In this document: one piece after another, positions 54,184 through 64,000 of the stretch
Numbering within the stretch: position 1 is the first letter of the stretch
Layout of the letters: each line of letters opens with the position of its first letter
Notes under the pieces: generated by a model
Told to the model about the DNA's origin: nothing
The model's database searches: none
What the model saw: the letters and a program-made list of their open reading frames with translations, nothing else
Program-made: the position numbers and the translations under genes
Assembly: GCA_949317995.1 (NCBI GenBank)
Contig: OX439040.1
Location: 73,567,972-73,631,971, forward strand
Origin: Acholoe squamosa
Taxonomy: Eukaryota; Annelida; Polychaeta; Phyllodocida; Polynoidae
Direction: 5' to 3'
Length of the DNA: 64,000 nt

Positions 54184-55886
54184 ATGTTCACCAAAACATT
54201 TAGCACCTATCACATCTAGCATTACAATGGCATACTTTCGTAGTTGCTTTGGGGTAATGTATGTTCACAAGTTGTGGGCCTACTGAGAGGGTGATTACTC
54301 CGGTTATCAGGGATGTAGGTTTCCAGAACTTTACCTGATTTCAGAATTTTCGAAGTCCGGCATGCCTAAATTAATTTTGTACTATTTTACAACAAATTCA
54401 GAACTAATATATATGTGTATTTTCAGAAAATATCATACCCCTGACTTACATCCCTAGGTTATATTTGATGGTCAATCTGTATTCATGTGAATTACCAATT
54501 TATATTCCTTTTAAGAAACGTGAAGTAAGAGTATACCTTTACACTGAGCATGATAATGGCATTAGCTACTCATTGAAATATAATGCATGCACAAGACGCT
54601 ATGAGACAAGCAGATTTGAAATAGTTTTATCACAATTGGGCACATATTCTTGTAACAATACAAGCATATATCTACACACTAACGCATAATTATCACCATG
54701 GTAGGCCGAAAGAACAGTGCTTCTGTAGAATTGATGTCGGGTGCATAGCATCCATATTTGATTACCACAGTTGTTATTAGCAATGAACATGTATATATAC
54801 CCATTTGCACAACTGAAGAGGCCTTCCACAGTAAACAGACCTAACTTTATCCACACACACACCATAAATGATGTATATAAAAAGACGTTAATAATTAATC
54901 CTTTTGATGAACATTACCGCTCCATTCTATAGTGATAGTTGACAAAGAAGTTTGTACTTCTGTGATTCTCTTCATAATATTGTACAATTTTCAACGTTTA
55001 TATGTATTCAATAAATGCAGTCTAAGATGCTATAACTTTGTTTCATAACCTTCTATGAGTCTCTCATTTCTAAATACATGAATTGTCCAAGTAAAGTCCA
55101 TTTCCAGTTATATTTGGTAGCAGACTTGCGATTCGACTTCTCTCGATATTTTTGCATTCTTCCACTTATATCCAATGATATATAAAAATAGAATCTTTTA
55201 TGTATCATTTCAGTAAACATGTGGAGGTGTAGACATCTTATATTATGTATGACTTAAAAGTTAAATACAGACTGGAAATTGAGCTGCGAATTATTGTCAT
55301 ATTTTAAATAGCTTGATTGACCACAAATGATATAGAAAATGTGATTATATTTGACATGACTGCGGTTTTAGGTGTCCTTGCTAGTATTATGTTCCTGTCC
55401 GTATAAAAGTAAGATTAGCCACATAATACAATATCAGAAGAAAAGGTGCATGCACGTGCCAAAATGGTTGTGGTCAGTATGGCCATTTGCACCATAATAG
55501 TACATCAGGGTATCAAATACTCGCCGGTCTTGAATAAGCGCCAAGATAAGGGAGTATTGATATCAATCTAACACTAAAAGCATTAATCAATTACTGCTGG
55601 ACCCAAATAATGGCTGGTGGTACAGGGGTATTGGAATTTATAAATGCCTGGTCATTTAATAGACCTTTTACAACATATCAGTGTATACGAATGGCCTGAT
55701 AAAGGACACTTACAGTACTGTGAAATGGTTTACTAATTAGCACTACCTGAACCTGTGTGACTTGTGACCATTTTAATACTAACTCTTTTGTCGCTGATAG
55801 TGCTTTAATACTCCATGCCCATTGGTCGCCATAATGCATGAAGGCATAGTCTAGAATGTTTTCAAAGATATGTCAACAGTAGAATT
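54184..55886. other. 3' UTR or intergenic DNA, no gene seen
   Basis: Short frames only. AATAAA at 55010-55015 is a possible distal polyadenylation signal for the polycystin gene. Confidence 0.5.
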
Positions 55887-56017
55887 TTTAGTTCCTGTTG
55901 CCATGGCAACAATTTCCCTTAGCCTCAATAGAAAGTGAGTCTGTTCAATTCTGGGTGCTTTGTCATTTTCTACTGTCACTAGGGAAAGTGGTTGCCATGG
56001 CAACAGGAACTAAAAAA
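55887..56017. repeat. Inverted repeat carrying two perfect X-box dyads
   Basis: TTTTTAGTTCCTGTTGCCAT at the left pairs with the right arm ending CAACAGGAACTAAAAAA. Each arm holds GTTGCCATGGCAAC (55897-55910 and 55991-56004), the consensus RFX-factor X-box. Confidence 0.7.
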
Positions 56018-56844
56018 TCACAGAATTGACATCTTCCATTGAAATCTACACCCTCAAATTGATAAAGAGTCCCCTAAATTTTAGAATGAAATGCCCCTCA
56101 ATCTCAACTAATAGAAGCCCTGGAGAGTAACTCAGTTCAATCTTGGAGGGTCAGCATAATCCACCAGGAGGGTGGAGTGCAGATTCACTTCACCGGTGCA
56201 TCATGCCATGGTCCTATAGAGTATAGGTCTTGGCATGAGTCTGTATCTAACCCAGGTGACTAGAGGTAAGGATCAAGACAAGTTATGGTACGGGGGCGTT
56301 AGGCTGCTTGACATTCCTCAGCTAGACCTGGGGGCAATTTCTTAATATGCCACGAATGCACAGTCACTACAATATGAAAACTACAAAATTAGAATCATCA
56401 ATCGAAGGAAATTCCCTGCCACTACATTTATAGGGCTGTGCGGGCATTACAGTGAGCAGAGCTGCCACTTTTCCTAAACTTTTTAGGAATTCTTTTTACT
56501 TACATTCATATAGGTACTTCCTATTGTAAATTGGGAAAATTAAGAGGATTTCCGAATGTTTGGGGATCAGTGAGTGGCATCCCTGCAGCGAGGGATCCCC
56601 ACTATGATTTCAGGTATGGTAGTCGTTGTATGTTAAAACATGCCCCCAGGGATGTGGTATTCACATAGAGTACTACGGTAGACCTAATAGTTTAGTGCAT
56701 GTATAGTTCCACCTGTCTGGTTACATTACACATGGTTCCTGCACCCTGATCCTACAGGTACATAAGTATGTAAGGAGGCGCTTACATGGGGATCATTACA
56801 TCTCTGTGTACTTTCCAGTCCTTTAATAATCCTTTATTGGCCGC
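56018..56844. other. Intergenic DNA, nothing recognised
   Basis: No exon-like frame, array or inverted repeat stands out. Confidence 0.4.
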
Positions 56845-57225
56845 TGATGCAGGAGTGTATCATACTCATTCGTCGCCATGATGCACCAATGAAGTGCTGG
56901 CGAGACTGCTCACCAGCACTTCATTGGAGCATCATACCGACCCTTCAGGGATGTATCAACCCTGACAAGTTACTCACCAGGGCTGAAATCATGCATTATG
57001 ATGAATTCATGCATTATGACGACCAATGGGAATGATGCATTAATGCATTATAACGACCAATGGGCATGATGCATTAATGTATTAGTGTCCCTTATAGTGT
57101 TAAAAGACCACAGAGCAGTAAATAGCTATGTCCATTGATCATCATGATGCAGGCTCGCCAGCACTGCAGAAAGACGGCCAAAGGACGTGATGTACTCCTG
57201 CACCAGCAGTCCTTAAAGGGTTAAA
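56845..57225. mobile_element. Degraded foldback region with a 15-bp hairpin
   Basis: Left GATGCAGGAGTGTATCAT and right GATGTACTCCTGCACCAGCA are inverted ends. Inside, CCAATGAAGTGCTGG (56886-56900) pairs with 56913-56927, and TGATGCATTAATGCAT words repeat at 57030-57080. Confidence 0.5.
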
Positions 57226-59764
57226 GGGAATAACTGTGCCTCCGTGTAGGTCACTGCACCCAGGCAATGGTAAGCGTCCTAACACCCATATCAGGAGGAA
57301 CCATTTTACATACTAAAACCACAGTTTGAGATCCTTCTGATAGTGACATAAGTTGAACACTGGATATCGAAGGAGTGAAATAGAATAGGTTTTTGAATGT
57401 TGTTCTTTTAGTGATATAAAGTCTACACTTTGGTCAAACAGCCTAGACATCTATGAGCAACTATTACAATATCATTCAAAATGCCATAATTCCTCCATTG
57501 GCTGGCAACAATCACCGTCAACCAGAGTGATAGAAGTGCTGAAGTATATATCTGTGTTCAGACATGATTTCTCTTTCCCTGCATTATCAATTTATCATTC
57601 AAAAGTCACCATGGAAAGAAGTGCATAAGGCATCAGAAGTTTAAAAACGAGGAATATATATCCCAAGTGTTACCTCACAAACCGAAGGACATTATGGCAT
57701 CATTGCATAGTGATGCCCCTGGTGCTGGCAGAAATAGAGGAATTAAGATAAGGACGTTAGTTCATCAATCTGGGATGATGGTTTAAATTCACCCACTGAT
57801 TACTCTTTCGCAAACCTAGGTTTTCAATGTATGACATGGTTTGTATTGCTCTGTTGGCACAAAAAAAAATGACTAGTTATACTTTTGGTTACTTTCTTAA
57901 GCCTAATCAGCCTGTTGAATTATCAAAGGCTCTATCAAGAAAGTCAAGGCACAAAGATAATTTGATGCAAGTAATATGATATCTATTCCGTTGGAATTTC
58001 CGTTATAAATAGATGTTGTATAACCCAGACTCTATGACTCAAGACCGTTTTGCAATAATACTTGTCATGATTCGACAGTAGCAGTAACATATAAAATCAA
58101 CCTGTAATATAACTGTACCTTGACCTTATGCACCTTTAATTCCAGGTTTGACATTTGGTTCGGCTTGGGGCCCTGCCAGTCTGATTAGCCTGCCCTATTA
58201 CAGTAGTGGGTTAGTAAGGTATCAGAATCTTACAAAATTTACACATACTGATTGAGCAACTTTATTAAATTAGGACATCAACTAAATCCCAGCTTTTTTT
58301 ACATTTCACATTTATGCAATTACCCATCCTCTGTTTATAGTTTGTTTGACTCCGGCTTTTGAATCTAATACATTTCTTATAACATTACTGTAACATGGTA
58401 CTTCTAATACAAACCTAGGCAACTTCAAAGACATTGAGCTGACATCAGACATTAAATCTCAGTTGGCATAGAAATAAATAATAAATCAAAATTGGCAGGT
58501 GATTAATGAACTTTAATCAATGTTGATTCAACACTGAAGTAATTTTTCTACCTACTGGTATGATAGTACACGTTATATGTTACACCATAGTTACATGATC
58601 ATCTTGAAGAAACAGATGTCTGCCAGTTGTCCCTGCTCCGCATCACCAGACAATTATTAACGCGGCAGAGCCGCGTTTCTGCTATTGCCCAAAATGCCAT
58701 GACACACATATAGGGGAGCTTGAAATATTGCTTTTACAATCCGCCTTTAAAGTCAGAAATCTCAACCATCCTCTATTCTAATTATGTGAAAATGAAGGGG
58801 AACATGTTGGCACACAATTTAATCCTTATATTTTTTTTTGTGAAACAGTGTATTATTATGGGAAAAAGAGTAGTAAAGTAACAAATTTTCCTAATAAGAC
58901 GGTATGATTAAGACCAGTTGAAGTATCGCAATATCTCATGCATATTGCGAGAAGTCACGAGAGTTCGTGCAAGCTGGCATCAAATGCCCATACTGTAGGT
59001 CTATGCTTTAGAGATTGAAACTTTGAACAGAATTGTTCACAAAGAGGCAATGAGGTCAAGGTCGTATGCAATCTTGTCGAGAGACGTAGATTAAATGTAG
59101 TATCTGACCTCCCCCCTCTCAAGAATCAGAGTGACAAGTGTACATACAGAGACTATCTTACAAAAAATTCTCCATCGTAATACTTATGGCGAGTGAACAG
59201 GGAGATGATCGAACAGGGAGATGATCGGTCCTGGGGCGGAAGACCGGCATGGCGACGAAATGTTTACGGGAGGTGTAAGGGTAGCTTCCGGCCTGAGCGG
59301 TCATCCACCGCCGTGTTCTTTCCATGCATTGGCGTAGATGTATTCTATATTTATGAAAGATTGACACCATTGCCAAATATAGGGACAGATCCCGGACAGA
59401 TGCACACTACCAATGGGACACGGGGCTGATTCTATCGATACAGTTCAGTCTTATGACCACACATTTGAAGACTTATACAACCTTACTTTTATAACAGTAA
59501 ATACGTGAGGCCGGTCCAGTAAAACTGAAAAGCCCTGAAAAGCACCAACCGATTTAAAAATCAATTGAGGAAAATCATCAAAGGGTCACTGCGCATAATT
59601 GTTTGATTTATGGCTGTATAGGACAGGATTCATTTAGGTGCTATACCATCTGCATTACATATTCTTTTATTTATCCCGTTAAGGTTGGTTGCTACCATCC
59701 AGGCAAAATCAACAGGAGATCTTTTCGGTTTATAGGTAACTTAAATCATATAGAATTAAAAGGA
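57226..59764. other. Intergenic DNA, no gene recognised
   Basis: Only short unsupported frames. GGGAGATGATCGAACAGGGAGATGATCGG at 59199-59228 is a small duplication, and ACGCGGCAGAGCCGCGT near 58659 is a 7-bp-stem hairpin. Confidence 0.4.
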
Positions 59765-59769
59765 AATTT

Positions 59770-59878
59770 TATGGGGGGCTGATGACTTTTTAAAAAGGGG
59801 AGAGGGTGGTTTTAAGGGGAAGTTACTTTTTTCACCTCCAGCCCCCAGCATGTTATCAATAAATGATTACTCCATAAC
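59770..59878. mobile_element. Third, degraded AGGGAGTG-family copy
   Basis: The right end GTTATCAATAAATGATTACTCC matches the family terminus; the left end (GGGGGGCTGATGACTTTTT) is partly preserved. Confidence 0.45.
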
Positions 59879-60078
59879 AGAGGTAACCTTCTACTTTCAC
59901 AGAACCCTTGACCTGTCGGGTTTCTAACCACACCTTAGCCATAGGGCCTTTACAAGTGGTGTTATAGCATACAGTGTTTGTACTACGCGCCTTCTCGCCT
60001 TTCACCTCTAACCAAACAGGCACCATAGGGCCTTAGTGTACTCTGCAGGGTGTTTCAGAATGGACTAATTTGGCCAGT

Positions 60079-60428
60079 GGCTGTTTCCAAAACGTTGGGA
60101 GTCACTTCTGTCAGAGGTGTCTTCTGGAAGTAACTCATCTTTCGTTGTTACTTCTCTCTTGTGTTCACAAAAGCTACTTCCAAAGGAACTTGGTCCAGAA
60201 GTGGTCTGCATTTCCATGAAGAAGGCACTCAGAAGACCAATGATAAAGAGAATGAGCAAGGATGAGCTTCACCGATATTTTGTAAAACAGTCTGTTCAAA
60301 TTTCATAGGAAGGTTACTTCCTTTACAGTATAGGATAGTGAGTATCTTCTGAGGGTGGAGTATAGAGCATGGAAGTGGGAAGTGAGGTACCTAACATGAT
60401 ATGCCACATATGGATTTTGGAAACAGCC
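60079..60428. mobile_element. 350-bp element with 14-bp perfect inverted ends
   Basis: GGCTGTTTCCAAAA at 60079-60092 and TTTTGGAAACAGCC at 60415-60428. The interior has a 63-codon frame of no recognised family. Confidence 0.55.
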
Positions 60429-60531
60429 TCCAGACCTTTCAATCTACCATGGTGCCATTAGAAACCTACGTCAGAGAGCATGCACTACTTCTAAATTACG
60501 ACCTGTGGAATAGAGTAATTACATGACACCC

Positions 60532-60632
60532 ACTTGGCAGAAAAAAAAGTATTTTTCTTTAAATTAAAATGTAAAAATATGTTTGTTTTTCTTTTAAACT
60601 TTCTTAAAAAGCGCGTTTTTTCTGCCAAGAGC
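60532..60632. mobile_element. Short CCACTTGG-family foldback copy
   Basis: CCCACTTGGCAGAAAAAA pairs with TTTTTTCTGCCAAGAG over most of its length; AT-rich core. Confidence 0.55.
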
Positions 60633-60787
60633 CTAATACCAAATGTATATAGTTAACATATCTCCCCCCCCCCTTTTACAAATAATGGATATCCACTTAG
60701 GTAAGGTGGTACCACAAGTCTGTATGTATACACTACAAAATAGTCTCTAACACCATGTACGAAATGTAAATACTGATATAGTGTGTA

Positions 60788-62645
60788 TCACAAGTCTCCA
60801 TTGTCAATATTCTCAAAGGCTGCAGCAAATTCTCTGCTACATGAGAAGTTAGTGTTCCTACCACTGTTAGCTTTAGTGTTCCTACCAGTAAGCGATAAAT
60901 GCTGCCCATCTGTGAGACTGGGCAGTTTAAAACTCCCTTGTTGCACCAATATAGCCTGGTATTTCTTAGCTAACTTAACCTCCCCAGTTCCATGTGCCCC
61001 CTTTTCTCGCTTTTTCAAAATGGATTTTGGAGGCTTTTTCGAGCGTTTCTCCCCATCGTCTGTCAATAGTTCCCCCATTAGCGGAGATCGGTTGTGTTCT
61101 AATTTCTCCGATATTGCCGTTACAGGATCCTTGGATGTGACATCCAATACTTCTGGGGATTCGACCCTAAATTCAACCTTCCGCCTTTTGGTAATTTCCT
61201 GAGGCTCCCGCTCTCGTATTGGTGTAGAAGTCCTCAGGAGCTTGCGGAATCCAGGAGTGAGTTCGTTAGAAATACTTCCTTTCCTAGTCCGGAAGTCGTA
61301 ATCCTCATCGCCATTGTCAATTCTGAGCCTGTGGCTGAAGGTAAGGAGGCTGGATGAGGCACCGCTGTCTGTCACGGTACCGACAGACGTGGGAGATATA
61401 CTACTCACTGAGGATGGAAACCCTGGAGGAAAAGCACCTCCTCCAGGGTTTTTAGACACTATAGAACCCTCAGGAGGTAGATTAAAAGTAAACGTCCGAT
61501 GCTGGGTTGCCCCAGGCTCTTTTGTGTAACTCCTAAATTCTATCATGGGGAAATTGGTGTTGTTACTATGACCAATTCCCCTATTATCACCCCCTGCCAT
61601 GTGCTGCATGCTCCCCCTAGTGGCCGCCATGCGTTGTGCTAGGGTGAGGCTACTTCCGGTTCCTGTGTGCTTACTTCCGGTGTGTAAAGGAGAGAGGTGG
61701 TGCACATCTTTGTGGCCTTCCTGTAACAATTGCTGATTGTGCTTATTCCATGGCAACGGGGCATTACGCTGGTTACCATCCTTATTCCATGGCAACGCCT
61801 TATTCCGGTTGTTACTTCCGTGTTTGAGGGTTTGGTATCCTGAGGGGCTGGAGGAAGATGACGATGTATTTGAAGTATTAGGCACAGGTGACAGGTATTG
61901 AGAGGAATGCTGCTGGTGATGTGGAGGTGGGACAGATCCTATCAAAGTAGAGTTATCATCACTCATAAGATGATAATGGTGCCCCTCACCTTCCTCCCCT
62001 CTACCACCTCTCTCCCTAGGTAGTTTCCCTGTACTAGCAGTTACTGAACTGGCGGTATTAGTAATGCCAGCAGTTCCCCCAGACACCTGCTGGTGCTGGT
62101 GGTCTCTTACTCCAGGTGCTAAGTCTTGCTGTGTGTTATAATAACCTCCAGTGTGGCTTGGACCTCCTCCAGTAGCTGCCTGCTGCCTCTCCCTCCTCCC
62201 CGGCTGCTGATTGAGGGATTGGTGGTAGGGTCCCATGGCCCTCTGAGCCTGATCAGGCGCGGCGGCATTGGGAGACTTGTGGTAGGAAGGCAGGGCCTCC
62301 AACCTGCCCCCTCCCACGTGACGACCCTCAGTCTCTCCCACGTGACTCCTGTCAGTACCCACGTGACTGCTCTCACCTCCACCGCCGCCGCCAGGATCGC
62401 TGTAGTCTGGGGATAAGACGCGCTGTGGACACGTGATCAGAGACTGGCTCCGCCTGGTAGCGAGTGTCTTCCGGATGTAGGCGCCCACGGCACCAGAGTG
62501 CGCCACTGCAGCCACAGAGTCAGTGAGTTTGATCCTGGGCAGGGAGGTCCTCCTGGGGGCGGTGGTGGAGGTATTGGTGGTGTTAGGAGCTCCTCCAGCG
62601 GTTGTGGAAGGCCACGAGGAGGTTGAGGCTTTGGTCCATACCGAC
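60788..62645 (-). CDS. Long last coding exon of the minus-strand gene
   Basis: Acceptor TCTCTTCTCAG on the minus strand; phase 2 entry. The continuous frame of 619 codons is far too long for chance. It includes TSLPRIKLTDSVAAVAHSGA near its start, ALPWNK twice (about 61730-61800) and FRKLLRTSTPIREREPQEIT before the PP1 motifs. ATG codons upstream of the acceptor are intronic and were not used. Confidence 0.85.
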
Positions 62646-64000
62646 CTGAGAAGAGATTGATATGGCAAATTTGGCTAAATCTGAGAACATGATGATAATG
62701 GTTGTGAACCAGAATTTTCTCTCCTGCGAAAATATATATGGCCATCAATACATAACCGTCCCTCTCCTATATGATAATAAGCTCTGAATATTTGGATATT
62801 TGAGTGTCAAGCAATTGCAAAAAAAAAAAACAAACTTGTTAACACTCTGGTGCCAAAAGTGAAATTACCTGTGCCCTGAATCTGAAAAAAGGCAACAGTT
62901 TAATGGCACAAAACTGTTAGGCACAGCAGCCAAAATTGGTTTGAAATTCATACAAATGAGAGTCACTTATAGGATCCATAACAAAACAAGAGCACTATGC
63001 ATTTACTAACCTATTGAACCTGCCTGTATGTGTGCTTGCTACGCTGACCCTCTGTGCCTTGTTGGAGGTACCATAGGTGTGGCTTGTACTGACGTCGTGC
63101 CTCTCTGTATGCCCTCCTCTGTGCACATTTATCTGGGAAAATAAAAAAAATAAATGCATGCATGAAATGACTATCTTTCCATAGATATTGCCCTTTTGTT
63201 AATGGCTGTATTTTTTAATGGGAAATATGTTTCACTCATCCATTTTTTGTCTACATCCACTTGTTGCACTTCATTTCAAGGTTGATGGAAATTTTATCTC
63301 TAATTGCATGGATTTCATCTCAAGGCTGTTATTGTTGACAGCAAGCGAAAGAAACTTGGCTGAAAATTAATATTGATGGTAAGACAGCAGGCTGGCATCT
63401 CCTAACGCTATACCAATTTTAATAGTATCTTCAAATCCACGAAAATTTTCATTTAATACAACTTGGTAGTTAGCACCAAAAGACAACCAAAGTGATCAAC
63501 TTGAGGTTCTTGGACGACTCAAAACCATTCTATCCTACTGTAAAAAAATGTCGTTGATATAACGGTGCAATCCTTATCCGAAAGTTGCCAGAGATCTGTC
63601 GTTGATTTACAGCGATTCTTTGTACATTTGTTTACCACCATACTGCCACATGGAGCTTCTTGTAAAAACTACACTGGTTCAATGCTATACAATTGCAGTG
63701 TCTCACTGTTTAGTTCTACTAGGATCCCTGGCAGATTCAACAGTTATTTTTCACAGTGTAAATTGTAATTAAAGGAAATATTCTCAGGCCTAGATTACTG
63801 AGAGTTATAAATTAATCTTCAAGAATTTTCACTATCTTTGACATTGTGAATTACCACCCTTCTTGTCTCACCGTGTCACTGCTCCTGGTTATAGGTAGCT
63901 CCCCCTGGTGAGTATTCCTCCTGTATGGTACTCCTACTCCCTTGTAGGGGGCGCCCCGGGATGACGTCACCACGGTGGCCATCTTGTTTTCCGCCTTACC
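60788..64000 (-). CDS. 3' part of an unrecognised gene encoding a disordered PP1-docking protein
   Basis: Three exons on the minus strand join in phase: 64000(edge)-63872, 63132-63011 and 62645-60788, ending in TGA at 60790-60788. They give about 700 codons. The protein is rich in Ser, Gly, Pro, Asn, His and Gln, with few hydrophobic runs, so it is mostly disordered and probably intracellular. Near its C-terminus are KRRKVEFRVES (RVxF-type, 61169-61180) and PPKSILKKREK (SILK-type, 61013-61024), both docking motifs for protein phosphatase 1. No catalytic domain or membrane segment is visible in this part. The gene runs towards the polycystin gene, tail to tail. I do not recognise the family; the 5' part is outside the window. 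Confidence 0.8.
63011..63132 (-). CDS. Penultimate exon of the minus-strand gene
   Basis: The acceptor TTTTCCCAG and donor TAG|GTTAGT bound 122 bases. The frame reads INVHRGGHTERHDVSTSHTY and ends STHTGRFN plus a half-codon that the next exon completes as Arg. Of the other two frames, the one that would leave phase 0 ends in TAG. Confidence 0.75.
63540..63765 (+). repeat. CACTGTAAAAA-family dispersed repeat copy
   Basis: Starts TACTGTAAAAAAATG and ends TTTTTCACAGTG. Shares TTGCCAGAGATCTGTCGTTG and GGATCCCTGGCAGATTCAAC with the copies near 27.5 and 30 kb (some substitutions). It lies in an intron of the minus-strand gene. Confidence 0.65.
63872..64000 (-). CDS. Exon of the minus-strand gene reaching the window edge
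   Basis: Reads MATVVTSSRGAPYKGVGVPY then RRNTHQGELPITRSSDT, ending at donor ACG|GTGAGA in phase 0, which fits the next exon. AACAAGATGG near 63981 could be the start codon in a fair context, but the frame is open upstream to the edge, so it may be internal. Confidence 0.55.

Overview
The window is animal nuclear DNA: AT-rich, with introns bounded by GT...AG and dense in foldback elements, satellites, SINE-like insertions and decayed non-LTR retrotransposons. There are no operons or bacterial features. The main gene is a polycystin-1-family protein, and the transposon content points to a non-vertebrate, probably marine, metazoan. I cannot name the species from sequence alone.

Layout. (1) 131-698 (+): last exon of a single-pass membrane protein with a Ser/Thr-rich stalk. 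(2) About 0.7-8.2 kb: no gene seen; a locally duplicated block, a 121-bp satellite with a 705-bp higher-order repeat, and a 1-kb cluster of about 20 TGCCCNNNGGGCA-type palindromes. (3) 8.2-13.8 kb: three non-LTR retrotransposon remnants, one bounded by a 27-bp target-site duplication, plus a nested foldback element. (4) 14-21.6 kb: no firm exon; a hAT-like 301-bp palindrome with an 8-bp duplication, and a 45-bp minisatellite with a 559-bp higher-order repeat. A signal-peptide-like short exon at 17820-17874 could be the start of the polycystin gene. (5) 21624-53773 (+): 35 phase-compatible exons, about 6.1 kb of coding sequence and about 2,030 residues. They encode a Thr-rich linker, REJ module, GAIN/GPS cleavage site, TM1, PLAT domain, TM2-TM6, polycystin extracellular domain, channel segments TM7-TM11 and a short Asp-rich tail. 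(6) 53.8-60.8 kb: intergenic, with no gene recognised. (7) 60788-64000 (-): the 3' part of a convergent gene encoding a disordered protein with RVxF- and SILK-type protein phosphatase 1 docking motifs.

The polycystin gene has several oddities. An in-frame TAG interrupts the PLAT exon. A REJ exon boundary has been amplified into an 86-bp array carrying about eight copies of its own splice donor, and each unit holds an X-box-like 14-mer. The start of the second PLAT exon is duplicated in the preceding intron as a dead pseudo-exon. The pore reads Leu-Met-Asn where PKD2 has Leu-Gly-Asp. Together these suggest a channel/receptor locus being reshaped by local duplication and transposons, possibly a null or decaying allele. 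The introns are largely made of foldback elements of at least eight families.

Limits: exon boundaries were set by hand from splice signals, phase continuity and family resemblance. No alignment, expression data or database search was available. The 5' ends of all three genes are unresolved or lie outside the window.
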